The notes under the pieces are model-generated. The model searched no databases and was not told the DNA's origin. It saw nothing but the letters and a program-made list of their open reading frames with translations. From positions 1,178,001-1,242,000 of the forward strand of contig NZ_CP023559.1 of NCBI RefSeq assembly GCF_003006155.1: 64,000 nucleotides of DNA, given 5' to 3'. The DNA is from Salinicola tamaricis (GTDB taxonomy: Bacteria > Pseudomonadota > Gammaproteobacteria > Pseudomonadales > Halomonadaceae). The translations under genes and the position numbers were made by a program. This document shows, in pieces, positions 40,034 through 49,521 of the stretch (positions are counted from its first letter, which is position 1; each line of letters begins with the position of its first letter).

Positions 40034-41450
40034 ATGTTCAAAGGATTTTCCCGCTTTCTACAACGTCCCGGTGAACGTTGAAGAGCTCTTCGGCCCCGAG
40101 TCCGCCCGCGCCGACGCCGCCGAACCGGTCCTGCAACAGGTCGTGCTCCCCCGCGACGAGCACAGCGTGTCGCGCAAGAACCTGAGTGAAAACGCCCTCA
40201 AGGTGCTCTACCGGCTCAACGGCGCCGGCTACGACGCCTATCTGGTGGGCGGCTGCATCCGGACTCCCTGCTCGGCCGCAGCCCAAGGATTTCGACGTTG
40301 CCACCAGCGCCACCCCCGACGAGGTGCGCCAGCTGTTTCGCAACTCGCGTATCATCGGCCGGCGCTTTCGCATCGTTCACGTGCGCTTCGGCCGCGAAAT
40401 CATCGAGGTCACCACCTTCCGCGGCAGTCACGGCGACGGCGATGACGGCAACGTCAGCCAGCAGTCCGACCAGGGGCTGCTGCTGCGTGACAACGTCTGG
40501 GGCAGCGTGGAAGAGGACGCCATCCGCCGCGACTTCACCGTCAACGCCCTCTACAGCGTCAGCGACTTCAGCATCTACGACTGGACGGCGGTATCGCCGA
40601 TCTCGAGCGGCGCCTCCTGCGCCTGATCGGCGACCCCGAGACGCGCTATCGCGAGGACCCGTACGCATGCTGCGTGCCGCCCGCTTCGCCGCCAAGCTCG
40701 ATTTCGCGATCGAAGCCGGTACCGAAGCGCCAATCCGCGAACTCGCCCCGCTGCTGCTGCAGATTCCGCGGCACGCCTGTTCGAAGAGGTGCTCAAGCTA
40801 TTTCTCTCCGGCCACGCGGTGCAGAGCTTCCGCTGCTGCGCGAACTCGGTCTTACGCCATGCTGTTCCCGGAGAGCGACGAGGCGCTGGCAGAGCTGCCC
40901 TGGGCAGAAGCCCTGGTCGAGCAGGCACTGGCCAAACCGACGCGCGGCTGGCCGAGGATCGCCCGGTCACCCGGCCTTCCTCTTCGCCGCGCTGCTGTGG
41001 CCCTGCGTGGTGCAGCGCACCGCCCGGTTGGCCCACGAGCAGGAGCTGCCCGATGTTCCCGCCCAGCAGGGCGGCGCGCAGCAGGTCATCAGCCGTCAGC
41101 TCAAGCACACCTCGATTCCCAAGCGTTTCAGCATCCCATGCGCGAGATCTGGGATCTTCAGCAGCACCTGCCGCGCCGGCGCGGACGCAAGGTGTTCCAG
41201 ACGCTGGAACATCCACGCTTCCGCGCCGCCTACGACTTCCTGCTGCGCGCGAGCAGGCCGGCGAACTCGCGCCGGAGCTGGGCGAGTGGTGACCGAGTTC
41301 CAGCACGCCGACGAGAGCCGCCAGCACGAGCTGATGAAGCAGGTCGATGGTGGCCCACCCGGCCTCCACCAACGGCAAGCCCAAGCGCCGCCGTTCGCGC
41401 AAGCGCCGCCGCCCAGCAACCGCGCTGCACCGCCGACCCTGGATGAGTGA
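40034..41450 (+). CDS. pcnB: poly(A) polymerase I (about ten apparent frameshifts)
   Basis: PcnB adds poly(A) tails that promote RNA decay. Recognisable pieces in order are [48 protein letters not shown] (catalytic DxD), [93 protein letters not shown] and a basic tail [11 protein letters not shown]. They are spread over three frames. About ten -1 changes (for example near 40265, 40587, 40662, 40768, 40830, 40850, 41135, 41250) are needed. The start at [14 protein letters not shown] is a best guess. It overlaps folK by about 8 bp. The density is higher than in neighbours; see findings. Confidence 0.85.
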
Positions 41451-41937
41451 TCCCGCCGGCGCGCTGGCCTATATCGGCCTCGGCAGCAATCTCGAGGCGC
41501 CGCGCGATCAGCTCGAGCGCGCCCTCGAGGCGCTCGCGGTACTGCCGCTGAGCACCCTGCTGGCGCACTCCTCGCTCTATGCGAGCGCTCCCGTGGGGCC
41601 TCAGGACCAGCCCGACTTCGTCAATGCGGTGGTGGCGCTGCGTACCCGCCTCTCGCCACTGGCACTGCTCGATCAACTGCAGGCGCTGGAGCAGCGCCAC
41701 CGTCGTGTGCGCCTGCGTCACTGGGGGCCACGCACGCTGGACCTCGACCTGCTCAGCTACGCCGACCTGAACCTGCAGACGCCGCGCCTGACGCTGCCGC
41801 ATCCGCAACGCCTGGCAAGACGCTTCGTGCTCGAACCCCTGGCCGAGATCGCCCCCACGCTGGTGCTCGACGGCATCCCAGTGGGCGAGCGCGCCGCCGC
41901 CTTGGCGCATCAGCCGCTGCACCGCCTGCCAGCGTGA
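41443..41937 (+). CDS. folK: 2-amino-4-hydroxy-6-hydroxymethyldihydropteridine pyrophosphokinase
   Basis: FolK transfers pyrophosphate from ATP to the pterin precursor in folate synthesis, just before FolP (58723). The 164-residue frame starts [20 protein letters not shown]. It contains SAPVGPQDQPDFVNAVVALR and the signature GPRTLDLDLLSYADL (magnesium-binding aspartates), then LTLPHPQRLARRFVLEPLAE. The frame is intact. The ATG overlaps the end of pcnB, as in Pseudomonas (pcnB-folK-panB-panC). Confidence 0.96.
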   Translation: MSDPAGALAYIGLGSNLEAPRDQLERALEALAVLPLSTLLAHSSLYASAPVGPQDQPDFVNAVVALRTRLSPLALLDQLQALEQRHRRVRLRHWGPRTLDLDLLSYADLNLQTPRLTLPHPQRLARRFVLEPLAEIAPTLVLDGIPVGERAAALAHQPLHRLPA

Positions 41938-41970
41938 GTGCAGGTGTGCCGACGACAGCCTAATGTCGTG

Positions 41971-41998
41971 TTGCGTCCCCCGAACAACGCTTTACACT
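41971..41998 (+). promoter_or_regulatory. candidate sigma-70 promoter upstream of panB
   Basis: TTGCGT (41971-41976) and TACACT (41993-41998) are spaced by 16 bp in the 111-bp folK-panB gap, about 50 bp before the panB ATG. Confidence 0.45.
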
Positions 41999-42048
41999 CG
42001 GCCCCGCGCCCAAGGTACCCGGCGTTCGATACCTGCGAGAGAACCGTG

Positions 42049-42840
42049 ATGAAGCCCGTTACCCTGAATACGCTGCGCGAGCTCAAGACGCGCGGCGATA
42101 CCTTCAGTTGCCTGACCGCCTATGACGCGACCTTCGCCCGCTGCGCCGACGAGGCCGGCATCGAAGTACTGCTGGTGGGCGACTCCCTCGGCATGGTGCT
42201 GCAGGGTCACGCCAGCACGCTGCCGGTCACCCTCGATGACCTCTGCTACCACACCGCCTGTGTGGCCCGCGCCAAACGCCAGAGTCTGCTGATGGTCGAC
42301 CTGCCGTTCATGAGCAACGTCGACACCGCGCAGCTGCTGCGGGACGCTGGCACCCTGATGCGTGCCGGGGCCGAGATGATCAAGATCGAGGGCGAGGCGT
42401 GGATGGCCGAGGGCGTCAACGAGCTGCATCGCCGCGGCGTGCCGGTGTGCGCGCACCTCGGCCTGACCCCGCAGAGCGTGCACCGTTTCGGCGGTTTCAA
42501 GGTCCAGGGCCGCGAGCGCGACCAGGCCCAGCGCATCATCCATGACGCCCAGTGCCTGGTCGATGCCGGTGCGGCGGTGATCCTGCTGGAGTGCGTGCCG
42601 GCGGAGCTGGGCAAGGCAGTACGCGACGCCGTCGCCGCGCCGGTGATCGGCATTGGTGCCGGCGCCGAGGTCGACGGCCAGATCCTGGTGATGCACGACG
42701 TGCTGGGGCTCAACAGCGGCTACGTGCCGCGCTTCGTCAAGAACTTCCTGAGTGGCCGCGACAACATTTCCGACGCCTTCCGCGCCTATCACGAGGCGGT
42801 CAAGGCGCGCACCTTCCCGGCCGAGGAGCACACCTTCTGA
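42049..42840 (+). CDS. panB: 3-methyl-2-oxobutanoate hydroxymethyltransferase
   Basis: PanB makes ketopantoate from alpha-ketoisovalerate and methylene-THF, the first committed step of pantothenate synthesis. The 263-residue frame is intact: [20 protein letters not shown], metal-binding [48 protein letters not shown] and [20 protein letters not shown]. Its stop overlaps the panC start by 1 bp. Confidence 0.97.
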   Translation: MKPVTLNTLRELKTRGDTFSCLTAYDATFARCADEAGIEVLLVGDSLGMVLQGHASTLPVTLDDLCYHTACVARAKRQSLLMVDLPFMSNVDTAQLLRDAGTLMRAGAEMIKIEGEAWMAEGVNELHRRGVPVCAHLGLTPQSVHRFGGFKVQGRERDQAQRIIHDAQCLVDAGAAVILLECVPAELGKAVRDAVAAPVIGIGAGAEVDGQILVMHDVLGLNSGYVPRFVKNFLSGRDNISDAFRAYHEAVKARTFPAEEHTF

Positions 42841-43703
42841 TGCGCACCCTGCACGCCATCGCGCCGCTACGCGAATGGCTCGACGGCGAGCGCCGCCGCG
42901 GCCGGCGCATCGCCCTGGTACCGACCATGGGCAACCTGCATGCGGGCCATCTGGCGCTGGTCGACCGAGCCCGTGAACTGGCCGATGTGGTGGTGGCGAC
43001 GCTGTTCGTCAATCCCCTGCAGTTCGGCCCGGGCGAGGACTTCGCGCGCTACCCACGCACCCTGGCGGCCGACAGCGAGCAACTGGAACGCCACGGTTGT
43101 GATCTCTTGTTCGCGCCCAGCGTGGAGACCCTCTACCCGCAGGGACTAAAGGGCCTGACCCAGGTACGGGTGCCCGGCGTCTCGGAGGGTCTCTGCGGCG
43201 GCAGCCGCCCCGGCCATTTCGATGGCGTCGCCACCGTGGTCTCGCTGCTGTTCCATCTGACCCAGCCAGACGTCGCCTGCTTCGGCGAGAAGGATTTCCA
43301 GCAGCTGGCGGTGATTCGCAAGCTGGTCGACGATCTGCACTTCCCGATCCAGATCGAAGGCGTGACCACGGCGCGGGCCGACGATGGCCTGGCACTCTCC
43401 TCGCGCAATGGCTATCTCTCCGCCGAGGAACGCCAGCGCGCCAGCGCCCTCTACCGCACCCTGCGCGAGTGTGCCGCCGCGCTGGCCGAGGGTGACGCCA
43501 TCGATACCAGTCTGGCCCGGGCGCGCCAGGCCCTGACGGATGCGGGCCTGCAGCTGGACTATCTGGAGCTGCGTGACCCCAGCCTGGCGCCGCTGGCGCC
43601 CGGGGCAGTCGGGCCCGCGCGGCTGCTCGGTGCCGTCTATCTGGGACGCACCCGGCTGATCGACAATATCGCCATCACCCTGCCAGAGCCTGCGCATGCC
43701 TGA
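42840..43703 (+). CDS. panC: pantothenate synthetase (pantoate-beta-alanine ligase)
   Basis: PanC joins pantoate and beta-alanine with ATP to form pantothenate. It has 287 residues. The HIGH-like motif reads [20 protein letters not shown]. Further landmarks are [49 protein letters not shown] and the KMSKS-like loop [11 protein letters not shown]. The frame is intact. It overlaps panB by 1 bp and the next gene by 8 bp. panD, which supplies beta-alanine, is not in the window. Confidence 0.97.
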   Translation: MRTLHAIAPLREWLDGERRRGRRIALVPTMGNLHAGHLALVDRARELADVVVATLFVNPLQFGPGEDFARYPRTLAADSEQLERHGCDLLFAPSVETLYPQGLKGLTQVRVPGVSEGLCGGSRPGHFDGVATVVSLLFHLTQPDVACFGEKDFQQLAVIRKLVDDLHFPIQIEGVTTARADDGLALSSRNGYLSAEERQRASALYRTLRECAAALAEGDAIDTSLARARQALTDAGLQLDYLELRDPSLAPLAPGAVGPARLLGAVYLGRTRLIDNIAITLPEPAHA

Positions 43704-44202
43704 ACGCCGCTGGCGTGCGGCGCTGCCGGGCGATCTGCGCGTGATCGCCGGCTGGGTCGACTCGCCACAGGCGCTCGAACGCTGGGCCGGCCCAGGGCTC
43801 TCCTGGCCGCCGGAGCCCGCCACCCTGTGGCGCGAGTTCGGCGGCGGCGCCACGCCCGCCTTCACCCTGCGCGAGGGCGAGCACCCCGTCGCCTTCGGCC
43901 AGCTCGTGCCCAAGACCACCGACCACTGGCATCTAGCCCGGCTCATCGTCGCCCCCGAGCGCCGCGGCCAAGGGCTGGGACGCTGCCTGTGCCAACACCT
44001 GCTGGTGCAGGCCCGGCGGCGCCAGGCCCGCTGTGTCACCCTGAACGTGTTCCACGACAACCTCGCGGCACTGACCCTCTATCAGGCGTTGGGCTTCATC
44101 CCCCGAGGCACCACGGATGCCCGCGGCATACAGCCGATGTGGCTGCCGCGGTTTGCCGATTCAGATCACACCACAGACAATGAGTGCCCGGAAGACGGCT
44201 GA
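43696..44202 (+). CDS. GNAT family N-acetyltransferase in the pan-coaA cluster
   Basis: This 168-residue protein has a clear GNAT acetyl-CoA motif, [20 protein letters not shown] (RxxGxG, residues about 80-99), and the later motif [20 protein letters not shown]. The N-terminal third resembles the acceptor side of small-molecule or ribosomal-type GNATs. The substrate is unknown. It overlaps panC by 8 bp and lies 41 bp before coaA, so it is co-transcribed between the last pantothenate step and the first CoA step. In E. coli a different small GNAT (PanZ) activates PanD; this protein is longer and not obviously homologous. A role in CoA supply is a guess from position. Confidence 0.85.
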   Translation: MPERRWRAALPGDLRVIAGWVDSPQALERWAGPGLSWPPEPATLWREFGGGATPAFTLREGEHPVAFGQLVPKTTDHWHLARLIVAPERRGQGLGRCLCQHLLVQARRRQARCVTLNVFHDNLAALTLYQALGFIPRGTTDARGIQPMWLPRFADSDHTTDNECPEDG

Positions 44203-44243
44203 GCGCCGCCTGCCGACTCGACGATCATGGTCAGAGACAGCCA

Positions 44244-45200
44244 ATGAACCAACTGAGACCGGACCCGTTCTCACCCTACCAGTTCTATTCGGCGCAGCAG
44301 TGGGCTGCCTTTCGCGCCGACACGCCGCTGACGCTCGCTTCCGAAGAGGTACAGCGCCTGCGCTCGCTCAACGACCCGATCGATCTCGATGAGGTGCGGC
44401 GCATCTATCTGTCGCTGTCGCGGTTGCTCTCCTCCTACGTCGAGGCCAGCCAGCAGCTCTACGCCCAGCGCAAGCGCTTTCTCGACATCGACGACACCCA
44501 GAAGACGCCGTTCATCATCGGCCTGGCCGGGTCGGTCGCGGTAGGCAAGTCGACCACCGCGCGTATTCTCAAGGAGCTGCTGGCGCGCTGGCCGTCGAGC
44601 CCCAAGGTCGACCTGGTCACCACCGATGGCTTCCTTTACCCCAACGCGGTGCTCAAGGACAAGGCCTTGATGACCCGCAAGGGCTTCCCGGAGAGCTACG
44701 ACATCGGTGCGCTGCTGCGTTTTCTCTCTTGGATCAAGGCGGGGGTGCGCAACGTCCAGGCACCGCTCTACTCGCACCTCACCTACGACGTGCGTGAGCG
44801 CGAGTTCCAGACCGTCGACCGCCCCGACATCCTGATCGTCGAGGGCATCAACGTGCTGCAGGTGCGCGACCTGCCCGAAGACGGCAAGATGGTGCCGTTC
44901 GTCTCCGACTTCTTCGACTTCTCGATCTACATCGACGCCGAAGAGCAGCATATCCACGACTGGTATCTGGAGCGCTTCAAGCTGCTGCGCCAGACCGCCT
45001 TCCAGAACCCCGACTCCTTCTTCCACCGCTATGCCCAGATCGGTGAGGCCGAGGCGCTGGAGATCGCCGAGGGGCTGTGGCGCGACATCAACCGCCGCAA
45101 CCTGCGCGAGAACATCCTGCCGACCCGCCCGCGAGCCGATCTGATCCTGCGCAAGGGGCGCGATCATCTGGTCGAGCAGGTGGCACTGCGCAAGGTGTGA
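44244..45200 (+). CDS. coaA: type I pantothenate kinase
   Basis: CoaA phosphorylates pantothenate, the regulated first step of CoA synthesis. I choose the ATG at 44244 ([20 protein letters not shown]), where similarity to the family begins; the reading could extend upstream without support. It has 318 residues. The P-loop is [14 protein letters not shown]. Further landmarks are [40 protein letters not shown] and [10 protein letters not shown]. The frame is intact. Many pseudomonads use a type III kinase (coaX) next to birA instead; here the type I enzyme sits with panB and panC. Confidence 0.96.
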   Translation: MNQLRPDPFSPYQFYSAQQWAAFRADTPLTLASEEVQRLRSLNDPIDLDEVRRIYLSLSRLLSSYVEASQQLYAQRKRFLDIDDTQKTPFIIGLAGSVAVGKSTTARILKELLARWPSSPKVDLVTTDGFLYPNAVLKDKALMTRKGFPESYDIGALLRFLSWIKAGVRNVQAPLYSHLTYDVREREFQTVDRPDILIVEGINVLQVRDLPEDGKMVPFVSDFFDFSIYIDAEEQHIHDWYLERFKLLRQTAFQNPDSFFHRYAQIGEAEALEIAEGLWRDINRRNLRENILPTRPRADLILRKGRDHLVEQVALRKV

Positions 45201-45275
45201 ACCACACCAGGCTCGCCGACTCTGCAAACTTGCCGCACAGAACTTGTCCAGACATAGCGTTTTGTCAGCCTGTGT

Positions 45276-45303
45276 GACGGCGGCGAACTTTCGCCGCCGT
45301 TTC
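45276..45303 (+). terminator. intrinsic terminator after coaA
   Basis: GGCGGCGAA and TTCGCCGCC pair around a short loop and are followed by GTTT and then CCCC. The U-tract is short. It closes the panB-panC-GNAT-coaA unit. Confidence 0.65.
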
Positions 45304-45346
45304 CCCTCGGATAGCTGTCAACTTTGGTCGAAGACAGGAAGGCGGG

Positions 45347-46368
45347 ATGCTGGTTTCGGTTCAGGCGCTGCGCGCCCTGGCGGCGTGGATCGTCGTCTTT
45401 CACCACTTCATGCAGGTGTTCTTCGGCTTCCAGGCCGATAACTGGGTCGAGTATCTGCTCTCCACCCGCGGTCAGGTGGGGGTGGACATCTTCTTCGTCA
45501 TCAGCGGCTTCGTGATCACCGTCTCGACCCGCGGCAAGCGGCTCTCGATGCCCCAGTTCCTGCTTCAGCGTTGCGCTATCGTGCCTGCCTACTGGCTGTA
45601 TACCGCGATCACCGCCCTGGTGATCGTATTCACCAGCGACGTCATGCCGGAGTACGGCTTCAGTGTCATCGGGCTGATCAAGTCGCTGCTGTTCATCCCG
45701 CCGAGAACCCGGCCGGCTACGGCTACTACCCGATCCTGCCGGTGGGCTGGACGCTCAACTTCGAGATGCTGTTCTACCTGGTGTTCGCCGCCTCGCTGCT
45801 GCTGGCGCGGCCATGGCGGCTATGGGGGCTGGTGATCGCGATCGTGGCGATCAATACGCTGTTTGCCTCCCAGCCCTTCATCAGCAGCTTCTACAGCGAC
45901 CCCATCATCTTCGAATTCCTGCTCGGCGTGGGTATCGGCGTCTACTACGCCCGCCACGGGCTGCCCACCGGGCGGCTATGGCCGCTGCTGCTGATCGGGC
46001 TCAGCGTGGCGACGCTACTCGCCTTCGACGACCCTTCCGGCGCTCAGCGCTTCTTCGCCTGGGGCCTGCCCAGCGCCCTACTGGTGATCGCCTGTATCGC
46101 GCTGGAGCCGCATATCGGCGACAACCGGGTGTTCAAGCGCATGGGCGACTGGTCCTACTCGACCTACCTGCTCCACGTCATCGTGCTGTGGTGCGGTAAC
46201 TACCTGCTCACCCAACGCCTCGGGCTCGGGCCCTATCTCACCCTGGCGATCTGCCTGCCGATCATCGCGCTGCTCTCCTGGATCAGCTTCGAGCTGGTGG
46301 AGAAGCGCCTGTCGCGACGGATCAAGCGCTGGCTGCCGGCGCCCCGTGCCACTGCCGCTAGCGCCTGA
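45347..46368 (+). CDS. acyltransferase 3 family membrane protein (one apparent frameshift)
   Basis: This protein belongs to the OafA/NodX-like family that O-acylates polysaccharides or lipids at the inner membrane. The start is MLVSVQALRALAAWIVVFHH, with the family's RALAA and FHH motif and GVDIFFVISGFVI. One base is missing near 45701 (before AENPAGYGYYPILPVGWTLN), and the rest reads through to RWLPAPRATAASA. Repaired, it has about 340 residues with eight to ten membrane segments. It is a single gene between the coaA terminator and the convergent pnp. The acyl acceptor cannot be told. Confidence 0.85.
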
Positions 46369-46374
46369 GCTCGC

Positions 46375-46406
46375 AGGGTGCCCGCCAGGGATGGCCGGGC
46401 ACAAAA
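46375..46406. repeat. 32-bp hairpin repeat, copy 1
   Basis: AGGGTGCCCGCCAGGGATGG followed by CCGGGCACAAAA. GTGCCCG and CGGGCAC form a stem with an inner CCA/TGG pairing. An identical copy lies at 46446-46477. Confidence 0.8.
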
Positions 46407-46445
46407 CATCGTCGGGAACGATTCTAGACGCCAAAGGCGGCCCGT

Positions 46446-46477
46446 AGGGTGCCCGCCAGGGATGGCCGGGCACAAAA
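46446..46477. repeat. 32-bp hairpin repeat, copy 2
   Basis: This is an exact second copy of the 46375-46406 unit in the same orientation, 71 bp apart. Its end runs into the A-tract of the pnp terminator, so on the minus strand transcripts would meet the terminator first and the repeats after it. Confidence 0.8.
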
Positions 46478-46507
46478 ACGCCCGGCCCGCATGAGGCGGG
46501 CCGGGCG
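46474..46507 (-). terminator. intrinsic terminator of pnp
   Basis: On the minus strand a 12-bp GC stem (CGCCCGGCCCGC with its complement) and a 5-nt loop are followed by TTTTT. It lies 42 bp after the pnp stop. Confidence 0.9.
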
Positions 46508-46548
46508 TGGTCGAGCGAGCAGCGGGCGCCGGTGCGGCGCCCGGAGAC

Positions 46549-48677
46549 TTACTCGGTGACGACGAGGGACGCCTCGAAGGCGGCCTGCTCTTCCGGGGTG
46601 ATCTCCTTGATCGACAGCTTCACGCGGTTGCGGTTGTCGATATCGAGCACCTTGACCGTCACTTCCTGGCCTTCGCTCAGGTAGTCCTTCACGTCGTTGA
46701 CGCGCTCCGGCACGATCTGCGAGATGTGCACCAGGCCGTCGGTACCCGGCATGAAGTTGACAAAGGCGCCGAAGTCGGCCAGACGCACCACCTTACCGCG
46801 GTAGAGCTTGCCGATCTCGGCTTCGGCGGTGATCGCCTCGACGCTGTCGATGGCACGCTTGGCCGCGGCGCGGTCTTCGGCGTAGATGCGCACGGTGCCG
46901 TCGTCGTCGATGTCGATGGAGGCGCCGGTCTCTTCGCAGATACCACGAATGGTAGCGCCGCCCTTACCGATGACGTCACGGATCTTGTCCGGATCGATCT
47001 TGATCGTCTGCATCGCCGGGGCATAGTCGGAGACGTCGTTGCGGCTCTCGGCGATGACTGCGTTCATCTTGTCGAGGATCTCGATACGCGCCTGATGTGC
47101 CTGGGAGAGCGCGGTCTCCATGATCTCTTCGTTGATGCCCTCGATCTTGATGTCCATCTGCAGTGCGGTCACGCCCTGGGCGGAACCGGCCACCTTGAAG
47201 TCCATGTCGCCGAGGTGATCTTCATCGCCCAGGATGTCGGTGAGCACGGCGAAACCGTCATCGTCCTTGACCAGACCCATGGCGATACCCGCGACCGGCG
47301 CCTTGATCGGCACGCCAGCGTCCATCAGCGCCAGCGAGGTGCCGCAGACGGAAGCCATCGAGCTGGAGCCGTTGGACTCGGTGATCTCCGAGACCACGCG
47401 GATAGTGTACGGGAAGTCGTCTTCGCTCGGCAGCATCGCCTGCACGCCACGGCGCGCCAGCCGGCCATGACCGATCTCGCGGCGCTTGGGGCCACCCATG
47501 AAGCCGGCTTCGCCGACGCTGTAGGGGGGAAGTTGTAGTGCAGCAGGAAACGATCCTTGCGCTCCCCTTCCAGCGACTCGATCAGTTGGGCGTCACGCAG
47601 CGTGCCCAGAGTGGCGATGACCACGGCCTGGGTCTCGCCGCGGGTGAATAGCGCCGAGCCATGGGTCCGCGGCAGCACACCGACCTTGACGTCGAGCGGA
47701 CGCACGGTCTTGTGGTCGCGGCCATCGATACGCGGCTCGCCGGCGATGACGCGACGCCGCACGGTGTGCTTCTCGAGGCTGGCCAGGGCACCGCTCACCT
47801 CGTCGGCGCTGAACTGCGGGCTGTCGCCAGCGGCGAACTGGGCCAGCGCATCGCTGCGGATCGCGGCCAGGGCATCCTGACGCGCCATCTTGTCGGTGAT
47901 GCGATAAGCCTCGCCGATCTTGGCTTCGAAAGGCGCCGGCGATGGCGCTCTTGAGGGCGGCGTTGTCTGCCGCCGGCTGCCAGTCCCACTTGGGCTTGCC
48001 GGCTTCCTGGGCGAATGCCTTGATCGCGTCTACCGCGACCTGCATCTCCTGGTGAGCGTAGAGCACGCCGCCGAGCATTTCGTCTTCGCTCAGCTCCTTG
48101 GCCTCGGACTCGACCATCAGTACCGCCTTGTCGGTACCGGCGACGACCATGTTGAGCTCGGTGGTGGCGAGCTCATCCACCTTGGGATTGAGGAAGTAGC
48201 CACGCGACTCGGTGAAACCGACACGGGCGGCGCCGATCGGGCCGTTGAACGGCAGCCCGGAGATCGCCAGCGCGGCCGAGGTGCCGAGCATCGCAGCGAT
48301 GTCCGGGTCCTGGTTACGGTCGGCGGAGAGTACGGTACAGATGACCTGGACTTCGTTCATGAAGCCCTTGGGAAACAGCGGACGGATCGGGCGGTCGATC
48401 AGACGCGAGGTCAGCGTCTCTTTCTCGGTGGGGCGCCCTTCACGCTTGAAGAAGCCGCCGGGGATCTTGCCGACCGAGTAAGTCTTCTCCTGGTAGTGCA
48501 CGGAGAGCGGAAAAAAGTCCTGGCCGGGCTTGAGATCCTTGCGGCCGACGACGGTACACAGCACCACGGTGTCATCCATGGTGACCAGCACGGCGCCGGT
48601 AGCCTGACGGGCGACGCGCCCGGTTTCGAGAGTGACGGTGCTGGCACCGTACTGGAAGGTGGTTTCGACCGATTCAC
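46549..48677 (-). CDS. pnp: polynucleotide phosphorylase (three apparent frameshifts)
   Basis: PNPase is a 3'-to-5' phosphorolytic exoribonuclease of the RNA degradosome. The start is the GTG at 48677 (AAGGA upstream), giving MNP then, after one missing base, [20 protein letters not shown]. Further breaks are near 47930 (before [20 protein letters not shown]) and in a C-run near 47525 ([13 protein letters not shown]). The order is RNase PH domain 1 ([20 protein letters not shown]), domain 2 ([20 protein letters not shown]), KH ([20 protein letters not shown]) and S1 ([20 protein letters not shown]). Length is about 709 residues, the family norm. It lies about 430 bp after rpsO. Confidence 0.94.
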
Positions 48678-48856
48678 GGGTATTCCTTCAACTTGTCGGA
48701 TTCATGTGGGTCTTTTGACTCGGCGACCATTCTAGGCTTTCGCGCTGGCGAGAGCTACCGACGTCGCCCGCGTGTCACGCGCTACACAGACGCAAGAAGC
48801 CGCCGTGGAAAGCGCATGTCAAACCCTTTGCCGATGGGCGCCGGAGGCAGGACGAA

Positions 48857-48923
48857 GCGAGAGTCCTTTGCCATGGATGGCAAAGGTAGCGCACAGGGAT
48901 GTGTTTACAGCGCCCTCGCGCAG
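48857..48923. repeat. dispersed intergenic repeat, copy B
   Basis: The palindrome TTTGCCATGGATGGCAAA is followed by GGTAGCGCACAGGGATGTG and TTTACAGCGCCCTCGCG, matching copy A at 21249-21316 with a handful of changes. It lies in the rpsO-pnp spacer (48678-49035), which shows no gene. Confidence 0.7.
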
Positions 48924-49035
48924 TCCTGCCGCCGGGAAAGCCCATCCAGCCTGGTGTGAAAGGTGTTTCAAGGAAAAGACGGAAGAGAGGGGCGAAGTGA
49001 TGCCTCTGGTGCGACGCAGGACCCCAGCACGGACA

Positions 49036-49070
49036 TAAAAAAACAGGCAATCCCGAAAGGGATTGCCTGT
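49036..49070 (-). terminator. intrinsic terminator after rpsO
   Basis: On the minus strand ACAGGCAATCCC, TTTC and GGGATTGCCTGT form a 12-bp stem followed by seven T. In E. coli the rpsO terminator is leaky and lets transcription into pnp; the same layout is present here. Confidence 0.92.
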
Positions 49071-49110
49071 CTCGAACACGCGCTGCCAGCAAGCGTGCCG
49101 GCAGCCGGTA

Positions 49111-49380
49111 TCAGCGACGCAGACCGAGCTTCTTGATCAGCGACTGATAGCGGTCGAAGTCCTTGCCCTTGAGGTAGTCCAGCAGCTTGCGGCGCTGGTT
49201 GACCATGCGGATCAGACCACGACGGGAGTGGTGATCCTGCTTGTGATCCTTGAAGTGGCTCTGCAGGCCATCGATGTTGGCGCTCAGCAGGGCAACCTGC
49301 ACTTCCGGGGAACCGGTGTCGTTTTCACCCTGGCCGAACTCCTTGACGATTTCGGCTTTCTTCTCGGCAGTCAGTGCCAT
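49111..49380 (-). CDS. rpsO: 30S ribosomal protein S15
   Basis: S15 is a primary 16S rRNA-binding protein of the platform. In E. coli it represses its own translation through a leader pseudoknot. The intact 89-residue frame [20 protein letters not shown] to LIKKLGLRR has the signature [15 protein letters not shown] and [13 protein letters not shown]. It lies between truB (141 bp upstream) and pnp, the classic order. Confidence 0.97.
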   Translation of the reverse strand: MALTAEKKAEIVKEFGQGENDTGSPEVQVALLSANIDGLQSHFKDHKQDHHSRRGLIRMVNQRRKLLDYLKGKDFDRYQSLIKKLGLRR

Positions 49381-49521
49381 GAAACACTCTCCTAAGCAAT
49401 ATGCTTGAGTGATGAATGTCGGAGACCACGCATATTTGCAGTCTCCCGATGATCGCCGGAGCGAACTCCAGCGTGTGGCGTCGAGCCAGGCTCGCCGCCG
49501 TTGCCACCCTGGCGTCGGAAC

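Noticed and set aside
39582..40445. A 287-codon frame spanning the sRNA terminator, the spacer and the start of pcnB.
   Set aside because: Only the 3' part matches PcnB; the upstream part crosses a terminator and has no conserved content.
40034..41450. pcnB as a true pseudogene.
   Set aside because: Residues between indels remain highly conserved, and equally damaged genes in the window are essential, so sequence error is the simpler explanation.
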